A stretch of DNA of 64,000 nucleotides from Limnomonas spitsbergensis (Eukaryota > Chlorophyta > Chlorophyceae > Chlamydomonadales), in NCBI GenBank assembly GCA_037349105.1, contig JAYJMM010000039.1, forward strand, positions 992,001 to 1,056,000, written 5' to 3'. The position numbers were made by a program, and so were the translations under genes. The notes beneath the pieces are model-generated. The model did no database searches. It was not told the origin of the DNA and saw only the letters and a program-made list of their open reading frames with translations. Of this stretch, positions 44,401-54,752 are shown piece after piece; position 1 is the stretch's first letter; every line of letters begins with the position of its first letter.

Positions 44401-47400
44401 ATGAGGCAGGCTATGCGTGCATGCCCAAGGTAGGCCATACGTACAGCATGTCTGAAGCAGTCCATAAGTTTAGCATGCCTGAGACAGGCCATAATTACAG
44501 CCATTCCTAGGCAGGCCATAATTACAGCAATTCCAAGGCAGGCCATAATTACAGCAATTCCAAGGCTGGCCATTATTACAGCAATTCCAAGGCTGGCCAT
44601 AATTACAGCAATTCCAAGGCAGGCCATAATTACAGCAATTCCAAGGCAGGACATAATTACAGCAATTCCAAGGCAGGCCATAATTACAGCAATTCCAAGG
44701 CAGGACATAATTACAGCAATTCCAAGGCAGGCCATAATTACAGCAATTCCAAGGCAGGACATAATTACAGCAATTCCAAGGCAGGCCATAATTACAGCAA
44801 TTCCAAGGCAGGACATAATTACAGCAATTCCAAGGCAGGACATAATTACAGCAATTCCAAGGCAGGCCATAAATACAGCAATTCCAAGGCAGGATATAAT
44901 TACAGCAATTCCAAGGCAGGCCATAATTACAGCAACTCCAAGGCAGGACATAAATACAGCAATGCCAAGGCAGGCCATAAATACAGCAATTCCAAGGCAG
45001 GCCATAATTACAGCAATTCCAAGGCAGGCCATAAATACAGCAATTCCAAGGCAGGCCATAAATACAGCAATTCCAAGGCAGGCCATAATTACAGCAATGC
45101 CAAGGCAGGCCATAAGTACAGCTATTCCAAGGCAGGCCATAAATACAGCAATTCCAAGGCAGCTCATAATTACAGCAATGCCAAGGCAGGCCATAAGTAC
45201 AGCTATTCCAAGGCAGGCCATGAGTACAGCAATTCCAAGGCAGGCCATGAGTACAGCAATTCCGAGGCAGGTCATAATTACAGCAATGCCAAGGCAGGCC
45301 ATAAGTACAGCTATTCCAAGGCAGGCCATGAGTACAGCAATGCCAAGGCAGGCCATAAATACAGCTATTCCAAGGCAGGCCATAAGTACAGCTATTCCAA
45401 GGCAGGCCATAATTACAGCAATGCCAAGGCAGGCCATAAATACAGCTATTCCAAGGCAGGCCATGAGTACAGCAATTCCGAGGCAGGTCATAATTACAGC
45501 AATGCCAAGGCAGGCCATAAGTACAGCTATTCCAAGGCAGGCCATAATTACAGCAATGCCAAGGCAGGCCATAAGTACAGCTATTCCAAGGCAGGCCATA
45601 AGTACAGCAATTCCAAGGCAGGCCATGAGTACAGCAATTCCGAGGCAGGTCATAAGTACAGCTATTCCAAGGCAGGCCATGAGTACAGCAATTCCGAGGC
45701 AGGCCATAAGTACAGTAATTCCAAGGCAGACCATAAGGGCAGCAAGCCGGAGGCAGGCCATAAGTACTGCAATTCCAAGGTAGGTCATAAGTACAGCAAT
45801 TCCAAGGCAGGCCATAAGTACAGCCATTCCAAGGCAGAATATAAGTACAGCAAGCCGGAGGCAGGCCCTGAATGCTATCAAATGCACTGTTGGATTAGGA
45901 ATGGTCCTCACTAGAGTCTGGACATCATCTAGGGAGGGAGGAGCTGTTGGCCTTTCGAGGGCCATTCGTCTGGCGAGGATGGTAAAGACGCGGATGGTAG
46001 CACGGCATTGAGTCAGATACTGAGGCTACTTGTATTTATGAATTCAATGGAAAACAGGGCGGTATTCTTTGACCGGTCTATGGCTCCGGACCCAGGCTGC
46101 TCTATGCCCTTCATAGTGTACAGGCAGAAAAGGGATGCACCCCTGAGGGCGTGTGCGTTAAGGTCACACCCACATCCTAATTGATTTTGTTTGTTTTCCT
46201 TCTCTTAGAGGGAATGGCTGGTCGGTTCCTGCTGCACGCTGCCGTCTACAGACAGGTCAGAATAGTTTGCTCCAGTTCACGCTGCCTGGCCTTTTTGAAA
46301 AAGGCCACTGGGTAGTAATATGGATGCTGTAAAAATGCGGATGTGACTCCGGCCCAGGCTGCGCTGTTTCCTTAACGCTCACGCCCCTCCCGGGGCGTAG
46401 CTTTCTTTCTTTCTTTCTTTCTGGATGCTGGAGCAGCAGGGCATGTTATGTCCAGCTGGTCATGGACCACCTTGAGACTTGCTGACCAACTGTTCCCCCC
46501 CTCCGTGACTCAGCTACACATCAGCTATACTCAGGCCTCTGGCCGGCTGCCCCATTTGTGGCCAGCCATGCTGCTTTGCCCACCTTAAGTAAGCCGGTCC
46601 AGGTTTGGCCCCAATCGGGCCTTTGGCAGCCGTGGGGCGGCCTGCTGAAGGTTCATTGGTACCCGGGGAAAAAATCACTGACTGGGACCAACAGTAGGCT
46701 GATGGCTCAGATTCAGCGATGAAGGACACCTTCATTTATGCCGCACAATATTGATACGGCTGAATGAACTTAAACGTGGGCCTCACCTGCTGCTGTTGCT
46801 TGCAGACTTTCCGGACAAACTCGGCATACCAGCGGTGGTGGGAAGGGCGTATCCTTTGGGTAGGTGCTGGTCTGCTCCTGGATGTCTCTATTCGTCCCTC
46901 GCAAGTTAACTACATGTTCTTGAGTAGGTCTCAGAACTCTGGACAAGCACACTTGCATGGGCGCTCTGTCTGCACCGTTCGGCTCGGGCTGCTGCTGCTG
47001 CTACTACTGCTACCACATTTCAGCAGCTGATCAGCATTGCCACTCCAGCTTCATTTGAATAAAACCTTAGCATAAAACTGAGCTCCTGAAGCTGGCGAGC
47101 TAAACTGACTCCTGAATCGTTCCGTGCTGGCCTCTCCCCGAACAGGGCGACATCACTCAACAGCTGATCGGCATTGCCACTTCAGTTTCAGGTACGACCT
47201 TTCCCCTTTGGATGGATCGGATGGATACGACCTTTCCCTCCGCTAGAGCGGACTCCTCCAGACTTTCATCAGACTGTGGCTCCAGCGCTCCACACTATTT
47301 ATTTGAGCGTGCCACACACTTTATTTGAGCGCTCCACATTATTTATTTGAGTGTGTCACACACTTTATTTGAGCGTGCCACACTATTTATTTGAGTGTGT

Positions 47401-50400
47401 CACACTATTTATTTGAGTGTGTCACACTATTTATTTGAGCGTGCCACACTATTTATTTGAGTGTGTCACACTATTTATTTGAGGGAGCCACACTATCTAT
47501 TTGAGCGTGCTTCAGCTGCATTGCAGCACCAACCCAACCTACAGCCGTCAGGGCGTAAAGCAAACCATGTTGCGTGGGCCATGGGCCATAGGTCCGTCAA
47601 GGTTGGGTCCATGTACCTTCCCGGCAATCCTCCAAAGATGGCACCAAGGCGAGCACGGGTACGGTACCTGGCAGTGGGCCAGTCAAGGTTAAGTCTCCAT
47701 GGGCTAAGTGGCTGTGCAGCGCCCTGCCAAAGATGCCCTGGTATGCACCCAAACAAGCACATGTACTGTACCTGGCAGTGGGCCGGTAAAGGTTTAGTCT
47801 CCATGGTTACAGTGGCTGCGCAGCGCCCTGCCAAAGATGCCCTGGTATGCACCCAAACAAGCACATGTACTGTACCTGGCAGTGGGCCGGTAAAGGTTTA
47901 GTCTCCATGGTTACAGTGGCTGCGCAGCGCCCTGCCAAAGATGCTCTGGCATGTGCCAAAACGAACACTGGTGCCCCATCTGGGATTGAAGCTAGATCTC
48001 AGGGCAAATGGACCAGCAGAAGCAGCAAAATATAAAATATGAATTATCCTCAGACAGCCGTGCCTTTGGCTCGGCCCCTAAGTGCTGTGTATGTGGCTGG
48101 TGGTTTTGTTGGTACTGGCGGTGGCAGTATGGCACTGCTTGGTGGCGTAGTGCGTAGTGCTGGATTGACTGTATATGTCAATATGTGCGGTGCAGCAGCA
48201 GTAGCAGTAGCAGCAGTATAAGGTGTCCGAAAGATGTGCACCCTTGGTGCCATGCTGTATGTTAAGCCTGGAATATCACGTCCAGGAATGGACCAGACAG
48301 CAGCAGCAGCAGCAGCATAATGAATATGAATTGTTTCCTCCATTGGTGCTGTGCTGTGTGTGCAGCCGGGAATAGCGCGTTCGGAAAGTTTGCGTGCCGT
48401 CTCCTGCGTCGGTTCCATGGGCCCAGTGTCTGTCCAAAGGCCTGCCAAAGATGGCCTGGTGTGCGCTCAAATAAACAATGGTGCTTTTCCTGGGATTGAA
48501 GCTAGGACTCGTGTGGAATGAACCAGGCGAGCAGCAGCAGCAGCATAGCAAGTCTGAACCATTAGCTCCCTTGGTGCTACGCTGTATGTTCAGCCTGGAA
48601 TATCACGTCCAGGAATGGACCAGGTATGCAGCAGCATAACGAATCTGAATTATTTCCTTCCTTGTTGATGTGTGTCCAGCCGGGAATGTCGCATCCAGGA
48701 AGTTGGCGCGCCGTCTGCTGCGCTGGTCCCTGGCCTTCATCATCACGCTGAAGCAATCGCTCAGGAGGATGGACAGCCTGGGGGAGCTCCGCGATATCTT
48801 GTCACCCGAGGAGATCAAGGTGGGAGGATGGACAGCGGGGGGGGACTTTGCTATCCTGTCGTATGTCACTTCAGGAGATTAAGATGTGTCGTGACAGAAG
48901 CTTTGAATCGCCCTCCCTGAACATCAACATTGTTTTGGGGTAAGGGATTCATTTGAATACTAATTCTCGATTGTCAACCAAAGCCTGGAGGATCAGGCGG
49001 CCATGCACAGCACTTTATTTGTATAGCCCCTTTGCCAATATGTAGCTGCATCTTGGTCTATGGGTGGATTGGGCCATAGCCCATGCCCCCTCTGCCATAG
49101 GCTATGACAGAGGGGGCATGGTGCAGCAAGCCCTGTTGCTCAGGCCGCAGGCCTTACACTGCTTAAGATTGGGTCCTAAATGGCAAACTGCTGGCCGTCC
49201 AGTGGCCACCACAGGCGGTCAGGACCACACGAAAACACGCAACATGCTGAACGGGATGGTACGGAGGCACGCTCGGCTGAAGCATTTCTGAAGCATTTTT
49301 TGTACTGACATTTGTGAGGGACATTTCATAATCTCTGACATGAACCCTAAACCTTAAACCTCCTGTTCTCAGCTGTTGCAGGCACTGTCACTGCCGAAAC
49401 GCACGGTCCTGTGCATCACAAAGATCAAGCAGGTGTGCATACTGTGACAAATTGACAAGTGTAGGCGTTCTGCACATGTCATGCAGTTGGTGGGCAGGTG
49501 TTGGGCAGGTGTCGTGCTTGTTACGCAGCATTAGCATTTGCAGATGCTATGAACTTATTCCACAGATTGTGTGCAAGTTTTTGCAGATGTTATGCACTTA
49601 TTTTGCATTTATGATGCACTTATTTTGCATTTATGATGCACTTATTTTGCATTTATGATGCACTTATTTTGCAGATGTTATGCACTTACCGTATTTCGCA
49701 TTTATGATGCACTTATTTTGCATTTATGATGAAATTATTTTGCATTTATGATGCACTTATTTAGCAGATGTTATGCATGTGTCATGCGGGGGTTACTGCA
49801 TGTATTAAAAACAGCGTTCCAGGTGATCTTCAGGGTCTTTTGTAGGGCGGGATAAGCATTAAGGCAGACTGCCCACTATACCCACTATGATCCCTTTTGG
49901 TAACGGCGCGGATGTGGCTTCGGCCCAGGCTGCGCTGTTTCCTGAACTCTCACGCCCCCCACGGGACGTAGCTTTCTTTCTTTCTTTATGACCTCCTCTG
50001 GTGCCAAGCAACTGGCACACCATCAAACCAATGCTTAATTCGACAGACATATGCACACGGGAGTCCAGTCTAGGTTTCGGGTTAAAAATTGTGTATGAAC
50101 TACATCTCAGCCTACCGCCATGAGTGGGTGTGAAACAAGCCCTGCTGCTCCGTCCATTGGCCGTAGGACAATCATGGCTTGGTCCCCATCGGCCTAGTGG
50201 TGGCCGACCGGCAGTCCCCCTAAAGGTGGTCTGGTGGGCACTAAAAACACCAATGCTCTGGGCATGCAGGCGTGGGGGGAGGGCCAGCGCAACAAGACCG
50301 TACTCGAGTGCGCCTCCAAGGAGTTGGAGAAGGTCGTCCTAGGGATCACGATCGGCATTGGGTCGGTCCACAGGATAATGGACACTCCTATGCCCTTTGC

Positions 50401-53400
50401 GTACATCTCACACCTCAGGTGATGCCTCAACCCTAACCCCTAAACCCTGAACCCTAAATCCTACCCCCTAAACTCTGAACCCTAACCCCTAACGCCTAAC
50501 CCCTGAACCCTAAGTCCTTAACCCTTCACCTTGAAATTTAAAGCCGATGCCGAATGCCCTTTATCTCGCACTTTCGGTGGGTCATATGCTTGTGACTATA
50601 CACCGGTACGGCACATTCGGCTATGGAATGGACTTCATGGTACACAGGTCCTGAACCCTTGTCATGTCTGGGGAAACTCAGCTGGGAACGGATGCCCTGC
50701 TTCTGGTAACTTAAGTAGTTCAGCCACAATTCAGTTAGGATTCAGTAACAATTCAAATACAACTTAGCCACAAGTCAGCCACAATTCAGATACGACTCTA
50801 TTTGTTTAGTTGACAACAGTCAACTACCCTACTCTGAATGACTAAACATGTCGCTCTCAATTCCACACGCACACCATTCTGATCCTGGCGTGTCTTCTGG
50901 CGTGTCTCCTGGCGTGTCTCCGCTCATCCTGATTTAGCTTTGTATTTAAAGTTGTTCGCCCTGGTCGTTGGTGGTGTTTCTCGCCTACGTCCTTCTTGCG
51001 GATCTGGATCAGTGTTCCAATGTTCTTGTTGTTAGGTTCTCGCTGGTGTTAATCTCTTCACGTTTTTGTTGGTGATATTGCTCGCCTAGGTCCTTCTTGT
51101 GGATCTGGATCAGTGTTCCATTGTTCTTGTTGTTCTCGCTGATGTCAATCTCTTTGAGTGGTTGTTGGTGCTGTTGCTCGCCTAGGTCCTTCTTGTGGAT
51201 CTGGATCAGTGTCCTGCCTTTCGTCTTCATGTACTACATGAGCTACCTGGCCATCGCAGTGTGCCTGGTCCTCGCCTACTCCCTGTTGGGCATGGAGGCG
51301 ATCAGGTGGGTGGTTGTAGAGGGAAGCCCCCCCCCCCCCCCCCCTCCTGGGCATGGAGGCTATAATGTGCATGGTTTTAGAAGTGGAGCCAGCCACTGAA
51401 AAGAGTGAAGAATTACCGATACCCCTGCCTTCTTTTGGTTTCAGTTTTGCGCCTTGAAGCTGCATGGCCTAAACACCGGTACGGAAGCTAACAAAATTGG
51501 ATGCGCATGGGCTTGGATCGAGGTCGGCCCCCTGCTTTGGCCTGAGCATGGGAAATGGAAACTAAGCGTTGAGTTACGTTCACTGTTTTTGAACCTTGGC
51601 ATCTGTAATATTACCTTTTTGGCATACCTGGGGGCGACCTCCTGTTTTGGTAAGAGCATGGGACATGGACACTATACGTGATACATGGTCGTCGCTGTAC
51701 GGAATGTCGGTGGCCCTCGGCAGCTGCTTTGTCAGCTTTGCATACCTGCTGCATACATTCACAAGGCAATGGCAACAGCAACGATAGGAATGCCAAAGCT
51801 CTGGCATGATGTTTTTTTTTAGTTAGGGATCTCATTTTAATGTTTATTTGAGGGTGCTTCAACAGCTCTTCAGGTCTGCTTTAACCCGGCCTACGGCCGG
51901 CAGGGCTTGTAACAAGCCCTGTTGCCGCTGCCACAGGCCGTAGGCCGATCAAGATTTGACCGTCCTAGTTGTGGCCGTCTAACGGCCCAGTTCCGAAATT
52001 GTTACACACGCGAAATTAAATGATGGTCTCCTCCGCCCAGCCCTGCCTCTTCATAATGATGGTCTCCTCCGCCCAGCCCTCCCTCTTCATAATGATGGTC
52101 TCCTCCGCCCCGCCCTCCCTCTTCATAATACCTGACCATAGAGAAAGTGATTCTCCTGCACTTCATGGCTCTCTTTTTATTCATGCCCCCTCCCCACATC
52201 CTCACTCTTCATGACATTAGGCCATATAAACAGCAATCCTGCTGCACTAGCATGGCAGAGCTCAGTTTCCACCTGTGTCCCCTCCCCCCCTGCCCTCCCG
52301 GCCTCTGACGCCTGGCCATAGAGAATGCGATGCTGTTGCACTAGCGCTGTGCAGAGCTCCCTTTTCATGCGTGCCCCCCCTCCCCTCCCGCTGCACAGTC
52401 TGGAGATCGAGGATCCCTTTGGCAACGATTTCAACGACCTGCCCATCAACAACCTCATTGATGGCGTGGCCAGCGTGAGTAGAACGACCTCTCCATTGAT
52501 CGTCCACAAAGAAATGCTACAGCATCTTCTGGCCTCTTCTCTACAAGGAAGCAAAAGACCGGACTCTGGGGCTGCAGGGTCTCAGCCTGACCATGCAATT
52601 GGCTTATCTTTTCCAGTTTGTTTGCTTGGCTTGCCTTTCTTCCTTGTCTGTCTGCTGTCCCCACTGTCCCTCTGTCTCGGTGTTTTGCCTCACATTCTTC
52701 CGATGGTTGCAAAAGAAAAAGGCCCCAACCCACGTTCAGAGTCTGCAATCCCTTAGCATGATAAAGAAGCATGTGCATGCACTGGCGCGCACTGTCGCCG
52801 CATGCACGCATTTTAGCTCTGGTCACAGCAGCCTTATGATGCACAGATCATTCTTTATGAGGACTGGAGGCTCCCCCATTCAAAACTCGAGTGTGTTCCT
52901 AGCCACATGCAGACCATTTGTATTGCGAAGGTGAGGCTCCCTCTAACAGATGTCATGCATGCCTTGTAACATGCACATCATTCTTATTGCGAAGGTGAGG
53001 CTCCCTCTAACAGATGTCATGCATGCCTTGTCACATGTACATCATTCTTATTGCGAACGTGAGGCTCCCTCTAACAGAAGTCATGTGTGCCTTGTCACAT
53101 GCACATCATTCTTATTGCGAACGTGAGGCTCCCTCTAACAGATGTCATGCATGCCTTGTCACATGCACATCATTCTTATTGCGAACGTGAGGCTCCCTCT
53201 AACAGAAGTCATGTGTGCCTTGTCACATGCACATCATTCTTATTGCGAACGTGAGGCTCCCTCTAACAGATGTCATGCATGCCTTGTCACATGCACATCA
53301 TTCTTATTGCGAACGTGAGGCTCCCTTTAAAAGAAGTCATGCATGCCTTGTCACATGCACATCATTCTTATTGCGAACGTGAGGCTCCCTCTAAAAAGAA

Positions 53401-53939
53401 GTCATTGTGTGCATTGTGACATTCAGATCATACTGGATGCCTACGAAGCCACGATCGACCTCCCTGCACCGGATGGGGATGACGGGGACGGCACGGGCCT
53501 GCAGTGGGGGGTGGAAGTAGCCCAGCAACAGCAGCAGCTGGAGCAGACCAGGGCGGTGGTTGAGGAGCGGCAGCAGGCCCGGGCGCTCTCCTCCGCTGGT
53601 GGTATCTCCCACGCCAGCAATGATAGTGCTGAGGCGGATGCAGGTGTGCTCAGTTCGAAGCTGCGAGGAGTGATGCCGTCAGCGGCTGCTGCAGCTTTGA
53701 TCCTGGATGCCTCTGAAACTGATCTTCGATCGGCCGGTCCGGGCTCGTCTTCCGAGATCGCGGGGGAGGTGCCGGAGAGGCCCTCGCGGCAAATGTCTCG
53801 ATGGGGGTCCATGAAAATCGCGCCGGACAATGAGGAGAGAGTCTCAAGCAGCGAAATCACGCTGGGGGCCCGCAGGACCTTCCAGAAGGGCCAGCAGTTG
53901 TCTCCCATGTCCTCTTTTAAAGGCCGTGCCCCCCCCTGA
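41489..53939 (+). CDS. Bestrophin-like anion channel, 10 exons
   Basis: Exons: 41489-41670, 43258-43456, 46806-46859, 47146-47191, 48680-48819, 49373-49432, 50270-50418, 51186-51305, 52399-52474, 53427-53939; all phases agree, 512 aa. Family signatures: FRTNSAYQRWWEGRILWG (the FRTNxxYxRWWEAR block after the second membrane helix), DTPMPFAYISHLRSF, a long hydrophobic stretch at 280-310, and LEIEDPFGNDFNDLP at 318-332, the bestrophin calcium-clasp/dimer motif. Hydrophobic segments lie near 75-95, 108-127, 235-260 and 280-316. Exon 10 encodes a 150-residue Ser/Ala/Gln-rich soluble tail. Algal relatives include thylakoid bestrophins that move bicarbonate in the carbon-concentrating mechanism; whether this one does cannot be seen here. 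The N-terminus is uncertain: the frame is open upstream of 41489, so a transit peptide may be missing. Confidence 0.92.
43726..43760 (+). repeat. Copy of bestrophin exon 2 3' edge in intron 2
   Basis: 'ggcgtggcgctcttctcctg' here matches 'ggcgtggcgctcttctttct' at 43433-43452, the end of exon 2. The donor itself is altered. Confidence 0.7.
44051..44215 (+). mobile_element. Partial copy of foldback MITE family M1
   Basis: Starts 'aaggggcctgtccctggagg' and follows the left half of the complete element at 54510-54752 ('ggttggcgccttagcacacg', 'cgactggcgtccaggact'). The right arm is missing. Confidence 0.75.
44217..44297 (+). repeat. SINE-like repeat with CTTT tail, copy 2
   Basis: 'gccccaagccgcgttgtttc', 'cctccacgccctaatagggc', 'gtagccttc' then TTTC repeats; same family as 10558-10655. 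It directly abuts the MITE fragment. Confidence 0.6.
44470..45870. repeat. 27-bp minisatellite (~51 copies) in bestrophin intron 2
   Basis: Unit 'caattccaaggcaggccata' plus 'attacag'. 27 = 3 x 9, giving long open frames on both strands: an apparent nine-residue membrane-like repeat ACLGIAVIM on the minus strand and a TAIPRQAIN repeat on the plus strand. Both are artefacts of an intronic array. Subtypes (ggccata/ggacata, attcc/atgcc, cagcaa/cagcta) are clustered. Confidence 0.96.
46331..46425 (+). repeat. SINE-like repeat with CTTT tail, copy 3
   Basis: 'gcggatgtgactccggccca', 'ggctgcgctgtttcc', 'ggggcgtagc' followed by five TTTC units. Same family as 10558-10655 and 49900-49988. Confidence 0.65.
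46520..46660. repeat. Dispersed repeat family R4
   Basis: The theme 'ggtttggccccaatcgggcc' + 'tttggcagcc' recurs with variation at 42590-42730, 43083-43195, 49069-49220, 50121-50245, 51880-51985, 58695-58900 and 58985-59105, usually with a 'caagccctgttgct' or 'ggccgtaggccg' block. It is non-coding and occurs in both orientations. The frame at 34420-34500 also derives from it. Confidence 0.55.
47020..47060 (+). repeat. Copy of bestrophin exon 4 in intron 3
   Basis: 'cagctgatcagcattgccac' + 'tccagcttca' here against 'cagctgatcggcattgccac' + 'ttcagtttca' at 47161-47190 inside exon 4. The copy lies about 137 bp upstream. Confidence 0.8.
47285..47515. repeat. ~22-bp AT-rich tandem repeat in bestrophin intron 4
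   Basis: About ten imperfect copies of 'cacactatttatttgagcgt' + 'gc', with a TTTATTTGAG core. Confidence 0.85.
47620..47955. repeat. 104-bp tandem repeat (3 copies) in bestrophin intron 4
   Basis: Unit contains 'ccctgccaaagatgccctgg', 'cacccaaacaagcacatgta' and 'ggtttagtctccatggttac'. Copies 2 and 3 are near identical; copy 1 is more diverged. Confidence 0.85.
48240..48640 (+). repeat. Degenerate copies of bestrophin exon 5 acceptor edge
   Basis: The best copy, 48363-48417, reads 'cagccgggaatagcgcgttc', 'ggaaagtttgcgtgccgtct'. The true exon start (from 48677) reads 'cagccgggaatgtcgcatcc', 'aggaagttggcgcgccgtct'. Shorter 'cagcctggaatatcacgtcc' copies lie near 48258 and 48592, each followed by 'aggaatggaccag'. 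CAG acceptors are retained. Confidence 0.82.
48824..48862 (+). repeat. Copy of bestrophin exon 5 3' part just inside intron 5
   Basis: 'ggaggatggacagcgggggg' + 'ggactttgctatcctgtc' repeats the exon stretch 'aggaggatggacagcctggg' + 'ggagctccgcgatatcttgtc' immediately after the donor. Confidence 0.75.
49590..49775. repeat. ~20-bp AT-rich tandem repeat in bestrophin intron 6
   Basis: Eight or so copies of 'tgcacttattttgcatttat' + 'ga', intronic. Confidence 0.85.
49900..49988 (+). repeat. SINE-like repeat with CTTT tail, copy 4
   Basis: 'ggcgcggatgtggcttcggc', 'ccaggctgcgctgtttcc', 'gggacgtagc' then TTTC units; closest to copy 3. Confidence 0.65.
50424..50527. repeat. Telomere-like degenerate CCCTAAA tract in bestrophin intron 7
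   Basis: About fourteen runs of 'accctaa'/'accctgaa'/'acccctaa' in the C-rich orientation. Plants and many green algae use TTTAGGG or TTTTAGGG telomeres. Six bases after the exon 7 donor, this may be a scar of break repair, or simply low-complexity sequence. Confidence 0.55.
50979..51220 (+). repeat. Three copies of bestrophin exon 8 acceptor edge (~100-bp unit)
   Basis: 'ctcgcctaggtccttcttgt' + 'ggatctggatcagtgt' starts near 50980 (with CTACG instead of CTAGG), 51081 and 51177; the last is the real acceptor and the first 11 codons of exon 8. The second copy keeps the TAG acceptor. Confidence 0.92.
52020..52130. repeat. ~36-bp repeat (3 copies) in bestrophin intron 8
   Basis: 'tgatggtctcctccgcccag' + 'ccctccctcttcataa' three times; two larger degenerate units (about 115 bp, with 'ctgctgcactagcatggcag') follow up to the exon 9 acceptor at 52398. 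Confidence 0.85.
52915..53430 (+). repeat. 64-bp array (8 copies) ending in register with bestrophin exon 10
   Basis: Unit contains 'atcattcttattgcgaacgt', 'gaggctccctctaacagatg', 'tcatgcatgccttgtcacat'. The next register position after the last unit is the exon 10 start: 'attgtgacattcag' then ATCATACTGGATGCCTACGA aligns with 'cttgtcacatgcac' then ATCATTCTTATTGCGAACGT. So the exon's acceptor and first codons behave as the terminal array unit. Confidence 0.9.
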
Positions 53940-54509
53940 CATCCTCCCGGCAAAGCGTGAATCCGTTTTGGGGAGAGCCACAGCTGAGACGCAGGCGGCC
54001 TGATTCCTGCCATCTGGATTGCCAGCCAGACAGAGGCTGCAGCCCCAGCCAGAGCGCTACTGCCGCAGCCAGATCACCCCAGTCGTAGCTGCCTCTGTGC
54101 CCCAGCCACAGCCAGCGTGCATGGAGATGCTGATGAAAGCTGTCCCGCCCCCAGCTGCTGCCGGCATGCCCCAGCCTTTGCCACAGCACCAGCCACAGCC
54201 ACAGCGCCCCTGCCCCAAACGCAGCCAGCGTGCCTCTGCCCCAGCCGTAGCCAGCAAGCCCCCAGCCTCAGCCGCAGCCAGCGTGCCCCTGCCCCTAGCC
54301 GCAGCTCTGCCTCTTCGGCCCTGAAGGGTGCTGGCTCCCTCTCAGGGTGCAGAATGCTAGCTTGCCCGGCTGCCCTTGTTTTTCAATGCCCTGCTCTAAA
54401 AGAGCACTTTAATACCGTTAAAATTCCTATGAACACCGAGAGGGCAAAGACCTCGTTGAAATACTCATGATTCTTATATCAGTGAAATGTGCAGGTAGCT
54501 AGAGCCTAG
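53940..54509. other. Downstream of bestrophin gene; CAGCC-rich repeat
   Basis: Positions 54020-54310 are imperfect 'cccagccacagccagcgtgc' repeats, open in two frames but low-complexity and with no clear start or splice context. Probably bestrophin 3' flank. Confidence 0.45.
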
Positions 54510-54752
54510 AAGGGGCCTGTCACTAGGGGGGTCGGACTAGTCCCCCGACACCCCCCCGGCTTACAATGCGACCCCATGGTTGGCGCCTTAGCACACGGAA
54601 AATTCGACTGGCGTCCAGGACTGAAGCCATTGAATACAAAATGGGGCATCGCTGTTTTTCCTGGTCGATTCTTTTTTGTGCAAAGGCGCCAACCGGGCAC
54701 TGAAAGTCTCTGTTTGGGGGACTAATCCGACCCCCCTAGTGACAGGCCCCTT
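54510..54752. mobile_element. Complete foldback MITE (family M1), 243 bp
   Basis: The ends are inverted repeats: 'aaggggcctgtcactagggg' + 'ggtcggactagtcccc' on the left, 'ggggactaatccgacccccc' + 'tagtgacaggcccctt' on the right. The inner parts also pair ('ggttggcgccttagcaca' against 'gtgcaaaggcgccaacc'), so nearly the whole element can fold into one hairpin. The flanks gagcctag and gcacctag match at 6 of 8 positions and may be a worn target-site duplication. There is no coding capacity. A half copy lies at 44051-44215. Confidence 0.9.

Noticed and set aside
44343..45965. 540-codon hydrophobic 'multi-pass membrane protein' on the minus strand
   Set aside because: The nine-residue periodic ACLGIAVIM pattern is a 27-bp repeat inside bestrophin intron 2; the plus strand is equally open.
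46208..46256. Extra bestrophin exon (AG before 46209, GT after 46256)
   Set aside because: Including it breaks the conserved FFLQ-TFRTNSAY join between exons 2 and 3, which is perfect without it.
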